DNA of 43,396 nucleotides from Sandaracinus sp. (GTDB lineage: Bacteria > Myxococcota_A > Polyangia > Polyangiales > Houyiibacteriaceae). Every line of letters starts with the position of its first letter. Position 1 is the stretch's first letter. Under the pieces are notes generated by a model that searched no databases, was not told where the DNA came from, and was given only the letters and a program-made list of their open reading frames with translations. The stretch is from NCBI GenBank assembly GCA_002699025.1, contig PABA01000219.1:1-43396 (forward strand). Direction: 5' to 3'. Both the position numbers and the translations under genes were made by a program. This document shows positions 1 to 7,654 of this stretch, piece after piece.

Positions 1-165
1 ACGGTGGTGTTCGGCTGCTGGTTCGACGGCCGGACGGTGGCCGACGGCCGGACGGTGGTGTTCGGCTGCTGGTTCGACGGCCGGACGGTGGCCGACGGCC
101 GGACGGTGGTGTTCGGCTGCTGGTTCGACGGCCGGACGGTGGTGGAGGGGCGGACGGTGGTGTTC
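1..165. repeat. 51-bp in-frame tandem repeat
   Basis: Units begin at 1, 52 and 103, with a diverged fourth at 154. Each unit is 51 bp (17 codons) and opens with ACGGTGGTGTTCGGCTGCTG. Units 1 and 2 are identical; unit 3 differs only in its second half. The array sits inside the lipoprotein gene and continues beyond the left edge. Near-identity of units suggests recent slippage or unequal exchange. Confidence 0.9.
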
Positions 166-842
166 GGCTGCTGATTCGCGGGCCGCACCGTCGTCGTGGG
201 CTGGTTCGGCCGCACGGTGACCGTGTCGCGGGGCTCGTTCGGCTGGCTCGGCCGCACGGTGACCGTCGCGTCGGCGCCCGGCCGCGTCGTGGTCGTGGTG
301 GTCGTCGTCACCGTCTGGCTCGGCCGCACGGTGACCGTCGCGCTCCGGCCCGTGTCCGCCGAGCCGCGCACGACGACCGTGCTCCGGCTCGCGTTCGCCG
401 GGCGCACGCGCACCACGGCCGGCTCCCGGTCCGGCGGGACGACGTGCACGCGGATCGTCCCGCGCGCCCGGTACACGGGCGGCGGCGTGTCGTTCCGCGC
501 GCGCCAGTAGCCCGGGTGGTACTGGTAGCCGCCGCCGGCCACGGAGACGCAGACGGGCGGCTCCCACTCGTAACCCGGGCGGGGCGTGCTCCAGTGGCCG
601 TCCACCCACACCCAGCGGCCGGCCTCGAGGCTCCAGTAGCCGCTGATCCACACGGCGTTCGCCTGCGGTTTGGTCGGGCGCACCTGGACGGCCTGGCGCA
701 GCGGCGGCGGCGGCGAGGAGACGGTCACGTAGGTGGGCGCGGCGTAGGCCTCCGTGCGCACCGTCGTGGTGCCGTGCGTGTGGATCACGCACCCGCTGGC
801 GGTCATCAGGAGCGCGGCGAGGAGGGGAAGGTGGCGGGCCAT
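1..842 (-). CDS. WxxGxW-repeat lipoprotein with Thr/Pro/Arg tandem repeats (partial, C-terminus beyond window)
   Basis: The gene starts at ATG 842 and runs off the left edge, so its end is unseen. The N-terminus MARHLPLLAALLMTASGC looks like a lipoprotein signal with the acylated Cys at residue 18. Three aromatic motifs follow: WISGYW (64-69), WVDGHW (78-83) and YHPGYW (107-112). This is the WxxGxW/YxW repeat pattern of small envelope proteins of unknown function. From about residue 150 the chain becomes low complexity, built on T-V-R-P-S/N with a run of seven Thr. It ends in tandem 17-residue units, RPSATVRPSNQQPNTTV, that continue past the edge. It is probably an envelope- or surface-anchored protein with an extended basic stalk. 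I know no specific function, and the binding partner cannot be inferred. Confidence 0.75.
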   Translation of the reverse strand, partial: MARHLPLLAALLMTASGCVIHTHGTTTVRTEAYAAPTYVTVSSPPPPLRQAVQVRPTKPQANAVWISGYWSLEAGRWVWVDGHWSTPRPGYEWEPPVCVSVAGGGYQYHPGYWRARNDTPPPVYRARGTIRVHVVPPDREPAVVRVRPANASRSTVVVRGSADTGRSATVTVRPSQTVTTTTTTTTRPGADATVTVRPSQPNEPRDTVTVRPNQPTTTVRPANQQPNTTVRPSTTVRPSNQQPNTTVRPSATVRPSNQQPNTTVRPSATVRPSNQQPNTT

Positions 843-946
843 GGGGGGAACCTAGTCGTTTCCGGCGACGCGAACCATCGCGGCGGAGCGCCGCGTCGCC
901 CAGGGGGAAAGGAAGGGTCGCCCGCTTGGACTGGTGGCCGCCCGGC

Positions 947-1765
947 CTATTCAGACCGGAGGGCCCGGCGCGGCAGCCGCCCGCGGCGCTCGAGGTCCGG
1001 CGTCGGCGCGACCGCCTCGAGGCGCGCGCGGGCCTTCTCGACGAGCGCCTGCACCGCCTCGCGCGCCTCGGCCGCCACCTCGCCGGCCCGCCCCTCCATC
1101 GCGAAGGGCGCGCCGATCTGCACGCAGACGGGCGTCTGGGGCCGCGCGGCGACCCCACGGACGTGGCTCACGAAGTCCGTGTCCACGTACTCGGTGCCGG
1201 GCGGGTAGGCGAGGCCGACGGGCACGACCTCCACGTCGAGCCCCCGCGCGGCCGCGAAGGCCCCCGCCAGGAAGGGGCGCACCTCGTCGCCCCGGTAGGT
1301 CGTGCCCTCCGGGAAGACGATCACCGTATGCCCTTCGCCGAGGCGCCGGCGGATCGCTCGGATGGCGCGCGCGCCGCTGTTCCGGTCGGCTCGGTCGACG
1401 AAGATGGTCTCGCCCTGCCGCGCCAGCGTCCCGATGATCGGCCAGCGCTCGAGGTCTGCGCGGCTCAGGAAGACGCCACCGAAGCGCGTCATCAGCACGC
1501 CGATGTCGAGGGCGGCCCGGTGGTTGGCGACGATGAGCCGCGGGCCCCTCTTCGGCGGGAGCGCCCCGGCCCAGTAGGGCGTGACGCCGAGGATGCGCAG
1601 GATACGGCGCGACACGCGGAGCTTCGCCGTGTGCTGGAGCGTGAGGAGGTCCGCGCCGAGGCGGAGCTGCAGACCGAAGCGGACGCGGGTCCACACCATG
1701 TAGAGCACGAAGCGGAGCGCGCGGCCGTAGGCCCGGAGACGGTCGCCGAGGGGCACGCGCCTCAC
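947..1765 (-). CDS. lysophospholipid acyltransferase family protein (PlsC/LPLAT-like)
   Basis: This 272-residue protein carries the acyltransferase signature motifs. NHRAALD (81-87) is the HX4D catalytic block, IFVDR (121-125) fits the second block, and FPEGTT (151-156) is the glycerophosphate-binding block. The family transfers an acyl chain from acyl-CoA or acyl-ACP to a lysophospholipid or related acceptor at the inner membrane. The N-terminal 30 residues (hydrophobic and aromatic with Arg) fit membrane association. The start is GTG 1765; the nearby ATG at 1767 is out of frame and runs into a stop. It is divergent from algH with a 68-bp gap. The acceptor cannot be told from sequence; 1-acylglycerol-3-phosphate is the default, and an ornithine-lipid-type acyltransferase is possible. 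Confidence 0.85.
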   Translation of the reverse strand: MRRVPLGDRLRAYGRALRFVLYMVWTRVRFGLQLRLGADLLTLQHTAKLRVSRRILRILGVTPYWAGALPPKRGPRLIVANHRAALDIGVLMTRFGGVFLSRADLERWPIIGTLARQGETIFVDRADRNSGARAIRAIRRRLGEGHTVIVFPEGTTYRGDEVRPFLAGAFAAARGLDVEVVPVGLAYPPGTEYVDTDFVSHVRGVAARPQTPVCVQIGAPFAMEGRAGEVAAEAREAVQALVEKARARLEAVAPTPDLERRGRLPRRALRSE

Positions 1766-1833
1766 ATACCACGGCCCGCTCTCCAGACGCCGGGCGTGTT
1801 GGTGGCGCCGGCGAGAAGTGGCACGCTTCGGGG

Positions 1834-2403
1834 GTGAGCGGCTCCCTCGCCCCCGGTTTCCTCGTCGCGTCGCCGACGCTGCGTTGCCCCTTCTTCCACC
1901 ACACGCTCGTGCTCCTCGTGGACCACGGCGACGAGGGCTCCTTCGGCTTCGTCGTGAACAAGCCCTCGCCCGTGGACTTCGGGCGCGTGGCCAGCGAGCT
2001 CGACCTGCCCATCGAGGAGCGCGTGCCGGACGTGCCCGTGCTCAAGGGCGGGCCCGTGTCGCCGGAGACGGGGTGGATCGTCTTCGACCCGCGCACGGTC
2101 GAGAGCGTCCCCGAGGACTGCATCCGCCTCGGCGAGGAGCTCGCCATCTCGGCGTCGCGCACCATGCTCGAGGAGCTGGCCCGGCGCGGGGAGACGCCTC
2201 CGCGGGCGCTCCTCACGCTCGGCTACAGCGGCTGGGCGAAGGAGCAGCTCGAGGACGAGATGCGCGAGGGGTCGTGGATCCCCGTGGACCTGGACCCGGC
2301 GCTGATCTTCGAGCGGCCCATCGAGGAGCGCTGGGAGAGCGCGCTGGCGAGCCTGGGCGTCGAGCCGGGCATGGTCATCGGCCGCAAAATCGCGCTCGCC
2401 TGA
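1834..2403 (+). CDS. algH: YqgE/AlgH family protein (UPF0301/DUF179)
   Basis: This 189-residue protein matches the AlgH/YqgE family over its whole length. It has the N-terminal pattern G-x-FLVASPTL...FFHHTLVLLVDH, then GSFGFVVNKP, a GGPV core and the C-terminal LGYSGWAKEQLEDE block. The family is cytoplasmic and of unsettled function; AlgH was first linked to alginate regulation in Pseudomonas. The start is GTG 1834, the first codon that gives the conserved N-terminus. It stands alone, divergent from the acyltransferase and convergent with the outer-membrane protein downstream. Confidence 0.93.
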   Translation: MSGSLAPGFLVASPTLRCPFFHHTLVLLVDHGDEGSFGFVVNKPSPVDFGRVASELDLPIEERVPDVPVLKGGPVSPETGWIVFDPRTVESVPEDCIRLGEELAISASRTMLEELARRGETPPRALLTLGYSGWAKEQLEDEMREGSWIPVDLDPALIFERPIEERWESALASLGVEPGMVIGRKIALA

Positions 2404-2414
2404 GCGACGCGCGG

Positions 2415-2435
2415 CCGGCTCGCGCTCCGAGCCGG
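2415..2435. terminator. hairpin between convergent genes
   Basis: Perfect 7-bp arms CCGGCTC and GAGCCGG surround a 7-nt loop in the 56-bp gap between two convergent genes. There is no T-tract on either side, so a bidirectional terminator is an inference from position. Confidence 0.4.
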
Positions 2436-2459
2436 TGCGCGGGGCCGACCTCGCGACCC

Positions 2460-3029
2460 TCAGAACATCAGGCTGATGCCGATGCTCGTGTAGGGCGTGC
2501 CGAGGCGCGCGACGAAGCTGCCGCGATCGCTGAAGCGCCAGCGCACGCCCGCCGCGCCGACCACCCAGGCGCCCGGCTCGTCGACGAAGTCGCCCTCGTC
2601 GCGGAACACACCGGGATGGAGGAAGACGTTGCCGCCGACCTCGCCGAAGAAGGAGAGCTTCTCCCAGAGGTAGAACTCCCAATGGGCGACGACGGGGAAG
2701 CCGACGCCGAAGCCGTACTCGTAGCGGCGGTCGGGGCCGCCCCAGTAGCGCACCCAGTAGCTGTCGACGCCGAGGCTCAGGTAGAAGGCGTCGTTGTGCC
2801 CGCGGAGGAAGCCCTTCTTCACGAGCGGGATGTTGAAGCGCACGCCGGCGGCGACGCCGCGGCCGAAGACCGCGAAGCCGGCGTGGAAGTCGATGTGGAA
2901 GTCGTGGTCGCTCGCGTCCTGGTTCCAGATCTTCGCGCCGGCGTCCGCGGCGGCCGGCGCCGGGCGGGCGAGGGTCGTGAAGAGGGCGAGGGCCGCGAGG
3001 AGCGCGGCGCGGGGGGAGAGACGTCGCAT
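2460..3029 (-). CDS. exported outer-membrane-barrel-like protein
   Basis: This 189-residue protein has a clear Sec signal peptide (MRRLSPRAALLAALALFTTL followed by ARPAPAAADA). The mature part alternates short aromatic/Gly strands such as FYLSLGVDSYWVRYWGG, YEYGFGVGFPV and GISLMF and ends in Phe. This fits a small eight-stranded outer-membrane barrel whose last residue is the BAM-type terminal aromatic. It is 'hypothetical protein' grade; I recognise no named family. The start is ATG 3029; the open frame upstream extends into the neighbouring gene and is not coding. A large perfect hairpin at 3061-3086 separates it from the upstream gene. Confidence 0.75.
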   Translation of the reverse strand: MRRLSPRAALLAALALFTTLARPAPAAADAGAKIWNQDASDHDFHIDFHAGFAVFGRGVAAGVRFNIPLVKKGFLRGHNDAFYLSLGVDSYWVRYWGGPDRRYEYGFGVGFPVVAHWEFYLWEKLSFFGEVGGNVFLHPGVFRDEGDFVDEPGAWVVGAAGVRWRFSDRGSFVARLGTPYTSIGISLMF

Positions 3030-3060
3030 CGAGAATCCTGGGGGAAGGAGATGTCGAAAC

Positions 3061-3086
3061 GCCCACCCGACGCGCGTCGGGTGGGC
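3061..3086 (-). terminator. perfect 26-bp palindrome downstream of Cys-rich lipoprotein gene
   Basis: The arms GCCCACCCGACGC and GCGTCGGGTGGGC are fully complementary. The element lies 36 bp past the stop of the 3122-4156 gene and 32 bp before the start of the next minus-strand gene. On the minus strand it is followed by GTTTCG, a weak T-run. A terminator is likely; a dyad operator for the downstream gene is the alternative. Confidence 0.55.
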
Positions 3087-3121
3087 GCTGGGGAGCCGGG
3101 CGGCGCGCCCGGCGCGCGGGC

Positions 3122-4156
3122 TCAGAAGAAGAGCGTGCAGCAGCCGGTCAGGCAGTAGTAGTCGGTCGGGCACTCGGGGAGGCCCGGGACACCGCAGGCC
3201 TGGCGGCCGTCGTCGCAGGTCGGGATCTCCGTGCCGGCGTCCGGCTCGGGGCCGGCGTCGGGGAAGCCGCCGTCCGGCTCGGGCCCGGCGTCGGGCATGC
3301 CCGCGTCCTCGGGGGGCGGCGGGAAGCAGTCGTCCGGCAGGTCCTCGGGCCCGCGGCCGAGGCAGAGCTCGCAGCGGCCGCACTCGTTGTAGCAGAAGCC
3401 GTCGACGGGCTCGCAGGGGTGGCAGCGCTCCGGGTCCTCGACGTCGTCCAGCGTGCACGTGGGGTTGCCATCCATGTCCTGCGTGCCGAGGAAGACGAAG
3501 TTGCCCGAGCGGGCCGGGAGCTCGCAGCAGCCGAAGCAGTCGCAGCCGTTCGGCGTGATCGAGGCGCAGGTCATCTCGCAGAGCTCGCCGTCGACCGGGT
3601 CGCAGGTCGCGGAGCCGGAGCCGCGGCAGTTGGTGACCTCGGCGAGCGTCGGGTCGCAGCGCTGGTCCCACTCGCAGCCGTCGTTGCCCGCGCCCTGGTT
3701 GGTGTCGTAGTAGCAGTCGCGATCGCAGCGGCCGACCTCGCCGCCGGGGATGCCGAGGTCGTAGCCGCCCTCGTTGTTGTCGCAGGCGCCGAGGCAGTCC
3801 GGATCCTCGGCGTCGACCTCTCCGTCTCCGTCGTTGTCGAGGCAGTCGCCGCAGGCGTAGTAGCGGCCCGCGCAGGAGGCGGGGACGCAGCCCATGGCGC
3901 CCCCGTCCGGCGGCTCGGTGGCCGCGTCGACGCCCGGCTCGCCGGCGTCTTCGCCGCCGCCGCCGCCGTCGAAGCCCTCACCGGCGTCCGGCGTGGGGAT
4001 GACGTTGCCGTCGGGGAGGAGCGTGCCGCCGTCGGGGAGCACGACGACCCCGCTGTCGATCCCATCGCCGCCGGCGTCTTCGCCGCCGCCGTCGTCGTCG
4101 CCGCCACAGGCCGCCACGGCCAGGGCCAGCACACAGGTCCATCCAAGCTTGCGCAT
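3122..4156 (-). CDS. Cys-rich lipoprotein with Asp/Gly-rich (MopE/EF-hand-like) segment
   Basis: This 344-residue protein starts MRKLGWTCVLALAVAACGG, a lipoprotein signal with the lipobox at AAC. The next 90 residues are Gly/Asp/Pro-rich and low complexity (DDDGGGEDAGG...). The body has many cysteines, around C-x(2-4)-C patterns, and the segment DCLDNDGDGEVDAEDPDC, which resembles Ca-binding thrombospondin type-3/dockerin loops. The C-terminus is another Pro/Asp/Gly spacer and then CDDGRQACG...CLTGCCTLFF. Proteins of this design are frequent on the myxobacterial cell surface; ligand and function are unknown. ATG 4156 is preferred over an in-frame ATG 36 bp upstream because it starts the signal peptide and has GGAGG 5 nt upstream. 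Confidence 0.75.
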   Translation of the reverse strand: MRKLGWTCVLALAVAACGGDDDGGGEDAGGDGIDSGVVVLPDGGTLLPDGNVIPTPDAGEGFDGGGGGEDAGEPGVDAATEPPDGGAMGCVPASCAGRYYACGDCLDNDGDGEVDAEDPDCLGACDNNEGGYDLGIPGGEVGRCDRDCYYDTNQGAGNDGCEWDQRCDPTLAEVTNCRGSGSATCDPVDGELCEMTCASITPNGCDCFGCCELPARSGNFVFLGTQDMDGNPTCTLDDVEDPERCHPCEPVDGFCYNECGRCELCLGRGPEDLPDDCFPPPPEDAGMPDAGPEPDGGFPDAGPEPDAGTEIPTCDDGRQACGVPGLPECPTDYYCLTGCCTLFF

Positions 4157-4244
4157 CGCGTGTCCTCCAGGCATCCGCTGACACCGTAGCACTACGATGA
4201 GAGTGTACGAAGTGGAACCTGTAGGGGTCTGCCGGACCGGAGGT

Positions 4245-6692
4245 CTACGCCAAACGGGTGAAGTCGGGGTCGAGCCAGAACGCGATCAGCGCCGACGCCC
4301 GGAGCGCGAGCCCGGGGAAGCGGAGCTCTCCGCCCTCGCCCCGCGCGCTCAGCGCGGCGCCGACGCCCTCGTTCATCGCGCGCTCGAGCGCGTCTCCGGG
4401 CGCCATCGCCAGCATCGCGCGGAGCGCCGGAGCGAGCGCGCCCGCGAGCACCAGGCCCACCCGGTCGGCGCGGAGCTGCATGAGCCGCTGGGCGGCGATC
4501 ACCTCGCTCGCGGCGAGCGACTCGTTGGCGCCTCCGCCGAGCGCGCCCTTCGCCTTGGCGACGAGCCCGTCCTTGAAGAAGCCGGTCACCGTGCCGAGGT
4601 GCTCGCCGAGCTTCCAGGAGCGCAGCACCGGCATGACCCCGAGGAGCAGGTCGAAGCTCGAGGCGCCCACTTCGAGGGCGCCGCGCCAGACCTCCGTGGC
4701 GCTGACGCGCGCGTGCCCGAAGCGGAGGTGCGCGAGCTCCGCCCCGAAGGCGAAGGCCAGCCCGCGTGGGCCGAGGCGACGCGGGGCGTCCGGCGCGAGG
4801 TGGTCCCCGCCGAGGAGCACGAAGGCGCCGCTTCGGTCGTCGTAGGCGCGGCAGCCGAAGGTCCGCTCGCCCCGCGAGACGTAGACCTCGGCCGTCACGT
4901 CGAGCGCGCGGGCGGCCGCCGCGAAGACCTCGCGGGCGTCGCCCGGCTCCAGGCGCGCGCAGTAGGCTCGGAGCGCGCTCGGGTCGGGCACGTCGGCGGC
5001 GGCGACGAGGGTCTGCACCGTGGCGAGGAAGGCGTCCGAGCGCCCAATCGGGTGGCGGAGGAGCCGGAGGGCGTCCTCGTCGAAGGGCGCGTGCGGCGGC
5101 GGGGGCCCCGCGGGGAGCGCTGCCGGGTCGAGGGCGCCGGGCGCGAGCGTGGCCGCGGCGGCGCTGGCCCGCGCGACCAGGCCGAGGGGAGCATCGTCCG
5201 GCGTGCGTTCGTCCGGCGTGCGTTCGTCCGGCGTGCGTTCGTCCGGCGTGCGTTCGTCCGGCGGGGCGCCGTCCGGGGAAGCGCCCTCCGGTGGTGGCTC
5301 CGCGCCGCCCTCCGCAGCATCGTCCGATGCGGCGCGACCCGCGTCGTCCGGGGGACGCTCGTCGGCCCCGCCCCGCGCGAGGGCCTCGAGGCGGTGGGCG
5401 TCGAGCGGCTGGAGCTGCGCCAGCGCGAGGCGAGCCTTCGCCGCCGCGGCGTCGGTCCGGTCGGCAGGCGGGCAGCCCTCGAGCGCCACCGTGGCCTCGA
5501 GGAGCTGCACCCGCGCGCGGACGCCTGGCTCCCGCTCTTCCCCGTCCGCCTCCGCGGCGTGGGGGACGAGATCGTAGGCGCCGGCCTCCGGGAGCTCACC
5601 CAGCCGGGCCTCGATCACGGCGAGCGCCTCGGCGCCGCGACCGGCTTCGCCGAGCCGCCGGGCCCAGCTCGCGTCCAGCGCGGCACGCGCCGCGGGCTCC
5701 TTCGCCGCGGCCAGCGCTTCGTCGCGCAGCCCCTCGTCGAGCGCCAGCCCCACGCGCCCCGCCGCGTCGCGCGCCCGGAGCGCCTCGGCGAGCCGCCGCC
5801 GCGTCCTCGCGTCCCAGCCCCAGCTCGTCGCCCAGGCTCGCGCCTGCTCCGGCGCCCGCGCCTCGAGCGCCGCGAGCCCGTCCTCGGGCAACGCCTCGGC
5901 CTGGTCGAGGAGCGCCCGCTCGAGCGCCGCCAGCGGCCCCTCGAGCGCCTCGAGCAGCCTCCGCGCGGCGTCCGGGTGGCTCCCCCGGACGCGCTCGAGC
6001 ACGAAGCGGAGCCGCGCCTGGGCCGCCGCGCCGACGTGCGGGCCGAGCGCGCGGAAGTCGTCCTCGTTGCCCAGCCGGCAGCGCCACCGCCAGGCGCCCG
6101 CCTCGACCTCGTCGCGCCCGCGTCGCGCGTGGTGGACGAGCGCCTTCGCGGGGAGGTCGTGGCGCGTCACGTCGCCGAGCCCGCTCACGGCCACGAGCGC
6201 CGCGCGCCGCGACGTCCAGACGAAGCTGGCGGTCGCCTCGCCGTCCTCGCCGATCGCGCTCGACACGGGCAGCTCGGTCGCCGTGCGCAGCCAGGCGAGG
6301 AGCACCTCGCCCTCCTCGCGCCAGCCCGCGAGCCAGGCGCGCTCGGCGTCGCTCCGCGCCTCGAGGAGCGGCCCCTCGGGCGCGGGCGGGAGCGGCTCGG
6401 CGCTGGGGCGGAGGCGGGCGAGGGCGATCATGCGCTGCGCCGCGCTCCCCTCGCCCCGCGGCACCTTCCAGCTCGCCCCCTCGAGCGCGAGCTCGTCCCG
6501 CAGCCGGCCCACGTGGTAGCGGAGCCCGGCGGCGAGCAGGTCGAGCGCCTTCGTCGGCGCCTCGCCGTCCACGAGGAAGAGCCCGCCCTCGCCGCGCACG
6601 AGCCAGGCCTCGCGTTCGCTCTCGGGGAACGGGCTCTTCAGCGCCAGCCGCTCGCGTACGGCGCCGACCCGCGCCGGCTCGACGAAGCGCAT
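4245..6692 (-). CDS. large cytoplasmic protein with degenerate M48-like C-terminal domain
   Basis: This 815-residue protein has no signal peptide. The N-terminal 450 residues are Ala/Leu/Arg/Glu-rich helices, possibly helical repeats. A Pro/Asp/Glu linker around residues 455-500 contains four DERTP repeats. The C-terminal 250 residues look like an M48-type peptidase fold: AFGAELAHLRFGH sits where LAHExxH is expected, and LMQLRADRVGL sits where ExxxAD is expected. Two of the three usual zinc ligands (first His to Ala, distal Glu to Gln) are therefore missing, so catalysis is doubtful. The ATG at 6692 overlaps the TGA of the upstream membrane-protein gene by one base, so the two are probably co-translated. 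The M48 assignment is an inference from two motifs. Confidence 0.7.
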   Translation of the reverse strand: MRFVEPARVGAVRERLALKSPFPESEREAWLVRGEGGLFLVDGEAPTKALDLLAAGLRYHVGRLRDELALEGASWKVPRGEGSAAQRMIALARLRPSAEPLPPAPEGPLLEARSDAERAWLAGWREEGEVLLAWLRTATELPVSSAIGEDGEATASFVWTSRRAALVAVSGLGDVTRHDLPAKALVHHARRGRDEVEAGAWRWRCRLGNEDDFRALGPHVGAAAQARLRFVLERVRGSHPDAARRLLEALEGPLAALERALLDQAEALPEDGLAALEARAPEQARAWATSWGWDARTRRRLAEALRARDAAGRVGLALDEGLRDEALAAAKEPAARAALDASWARRLGEAGRGAEALAVIEARLGELPEAGAYDLVPHAAEADGEEREPGVRARVQLLEATVALEGCPPADRTDAAAAKARLALAQLQPLDAHRLEALARGGADERPPDDAGRAASDDAAEGGAEPPPEGASPDGAPPDERTPDERTPDERTPDERTPDDAPLGLVARASAAAATLAPGALDPAALPAGPPPPHAPFDEDALRLLRHPIGRSDAFLATVQTLVAAADVPDPSALRAYCARLEPGDAREVFAAAARALDVTAEVYVSRGERTFGCRAYDDRSGAFVLLGGDHLAPDAPRRLGPRGLAFAFGAELAHLRFGHARVSATEVWRGALEVGASSFDLLLGVMPVLRSWKLGEHLGTVTGFFKDGLVAKAKGALGGGANESLAASEVIAAQRLMQLRADRVGLVLAGALAPALRAMLAMAPGDALERAMNEGVGAALSARGEGGELRFPGLALRASALIAFWLDPDFTRLA
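5196..5255. repeat. 15-bp tandem repeat, four copies, in-frame
   Basis: Four exact copies of GTCCGGCGTGCGTTC are followed by a degenerate fifth. On the minus strand they encode four DERTP pentapeptides in the linker of the 815-residue protein. Exact identity points to recent expansion. Confidence 0.95.
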
Positions 6693-7279
6693 CAGCGCTC
6701 GTCGTCGTCGTCGGCGTCCGCGTCGGCTTCGCGCCGGCGCGCGACGTGCGCGGCGAAGGAGCGCTGCTCCTCGGCCGCCTCCTCCTCGTCGTCGCCTTCG
6801 TCGTCCGGGACCGTGTCGAGCTCGTCGAGGAAGCGGGCCATCAGCCCCTCCATCATGAGGTCGCGCTGGTCGTCGTCGAAGTCGCCGGAGGCGTGCTGCT
6901 CCCGGAGCGCCTCGTAGCGCTCCTCGTACTCGTCCATGATGGCGCGGAAGCGGACGACCTTGCGCCAGATGGCCTCCTGGTTCCGCCCGTAGACGGCGAT
7001 CAGCGAGACGGCCGAGGCGCCCGCCAGGAGCAGCCCGAGCGGCCCGCCGAGGAAGACCCGGATGAGCACCGCCGCCGCCGCGACCCCGGCCGCGCCGCCG
7101 AGGGCCCGCTTGCCCGACTCGGCGCTGAAGGCGCCCTTCACGGCGACCCCCCAGGCCTGCCGCGTCGCGAACATCAGCGCGAGGAAGGTGACCTTGCTCG
7201 AGCCCTTCCGGTCCCAGTAGCGCTTCATCGAGGCGCGCAGGAAGCCCTGGTAGCTCTCGTAGGCGTCGTCGTCCGCCAT
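6692..7279 (-). CDS. membrane protein with acidic C-terminal tail, unknown function
   Basis: This 195-residue protein begins with a charged cytoplasmic segment (MADDDAYESYQGFLRASMKR). Two hydrophobic stretches follow at about residues 58-75 and 77-95 (GGAAGVAAAAVLIRVFL, GLLLAGASAVSLIAVYG), predicted as a transmembrane hairpin. A helical segment EEYRYEAL-like and a strongly acidic tail ending in DADADDDDER complete it. I do not recognise the family. It forms a unit with the M48-like gene downstream (TGATG overlap at 6692), so the membrane protein may anchor or partner the large soluble one. Confidence 0.75.
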   Translation of the reverse strand: MADDDAYESYQGFLRASMKRYWDRKGSSKVTFLALMFATRQAWGVAVKGAFSAESGKRALGGAAGVAAAAVLIRVFLGGPLGLLLAGASAVSLIAVYGRNQEAIWRKVVRFRAIMDEYEERYEALREQHASGDFDDDQRDLMMEGLMARFLDELDTVPDDEGDDEEEAAEEQRSFAAHVARRREADADADDDDER

Positions 7280-7324
7280 GATGGGCGCACGGTAGCAGGG
7301 GCGGGCGGGCGCCGAAACGGCGAA

Positions 7325-7349
7325 AGGCCGACCCGCGATGGGCCGGCCT
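7325..7349 (-). terminator. hairpin downstream of small acidic lipoprotein gene
   Basis: The arms AGGCCGACCC and GGGCCGGCCT pair with one mismatch around a 5-nt loop. The hairpin is 24 bp past the stop of the 7373-7654 gene. On the minus strand it is followed by TTCGCCGTTTC, a weak T-rich tail. Confidence 0.5.
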
Positions 7350-7372
7350 CGCGCCGCGTCCTCGGACCGCCC

Positions 7373-7654
7373 TCACTCCTCGGCGGCGTCCTCCAGCTCG
7401 GCCTCGATCGCGTCGAGCGCATCGCCGTAGTTCTCCGCGGTGATGCTCTCCTCGGCCTCCTCCTCGAAGTCCTCGGGGATGGGCACCTCCTCGGCCGTCG
7501 GCTCCGCGACCGGCTCCTCGGCCGGCTCTTCCTCCTCGGCCTCCGCCTCGGCGTTCTCGACCGTGTCCTCCGGCTCGCTCGCCTCTTCCTCCCCGCCGCA
7601 GGCGAGGCCGAAGAGGAGCGCACCGACGAGGCTCCAGCGCAGCAGGGACGTCAT
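7373..7654 (-). CDS. small, extremely acidic lipoprotein
   Basis: This 93-residue protein starts MTSLLRWSLVGALLFGLACGG, a lipoprotein signal with lipobox LAC. Almost the whole mature chain is Glu/Ala/Pro with a few Asp (EEEASEPEDTVENAEAEAEE). There is no aromatic core, so it is likely extended or disordered, with a short helix near the end (YGDALDAIEAELEDA). Its ATG overlaps the TGA of the upstream Arg/Glu-rich gene by 4 bases (ATGA), so the two are translationally coupled. Function unknown; it may bind its highly basic neighbour or cations. Confidence 0.8.
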   Translation of the reverse strand: MTSLLRWSLVGALLFGLACGGEEEASEPEDTVENAEAEAEEEEPAEEPVAEPTAEEVPIPEDFEEEAEESITAENYGDALDAIEAELEDAAEE

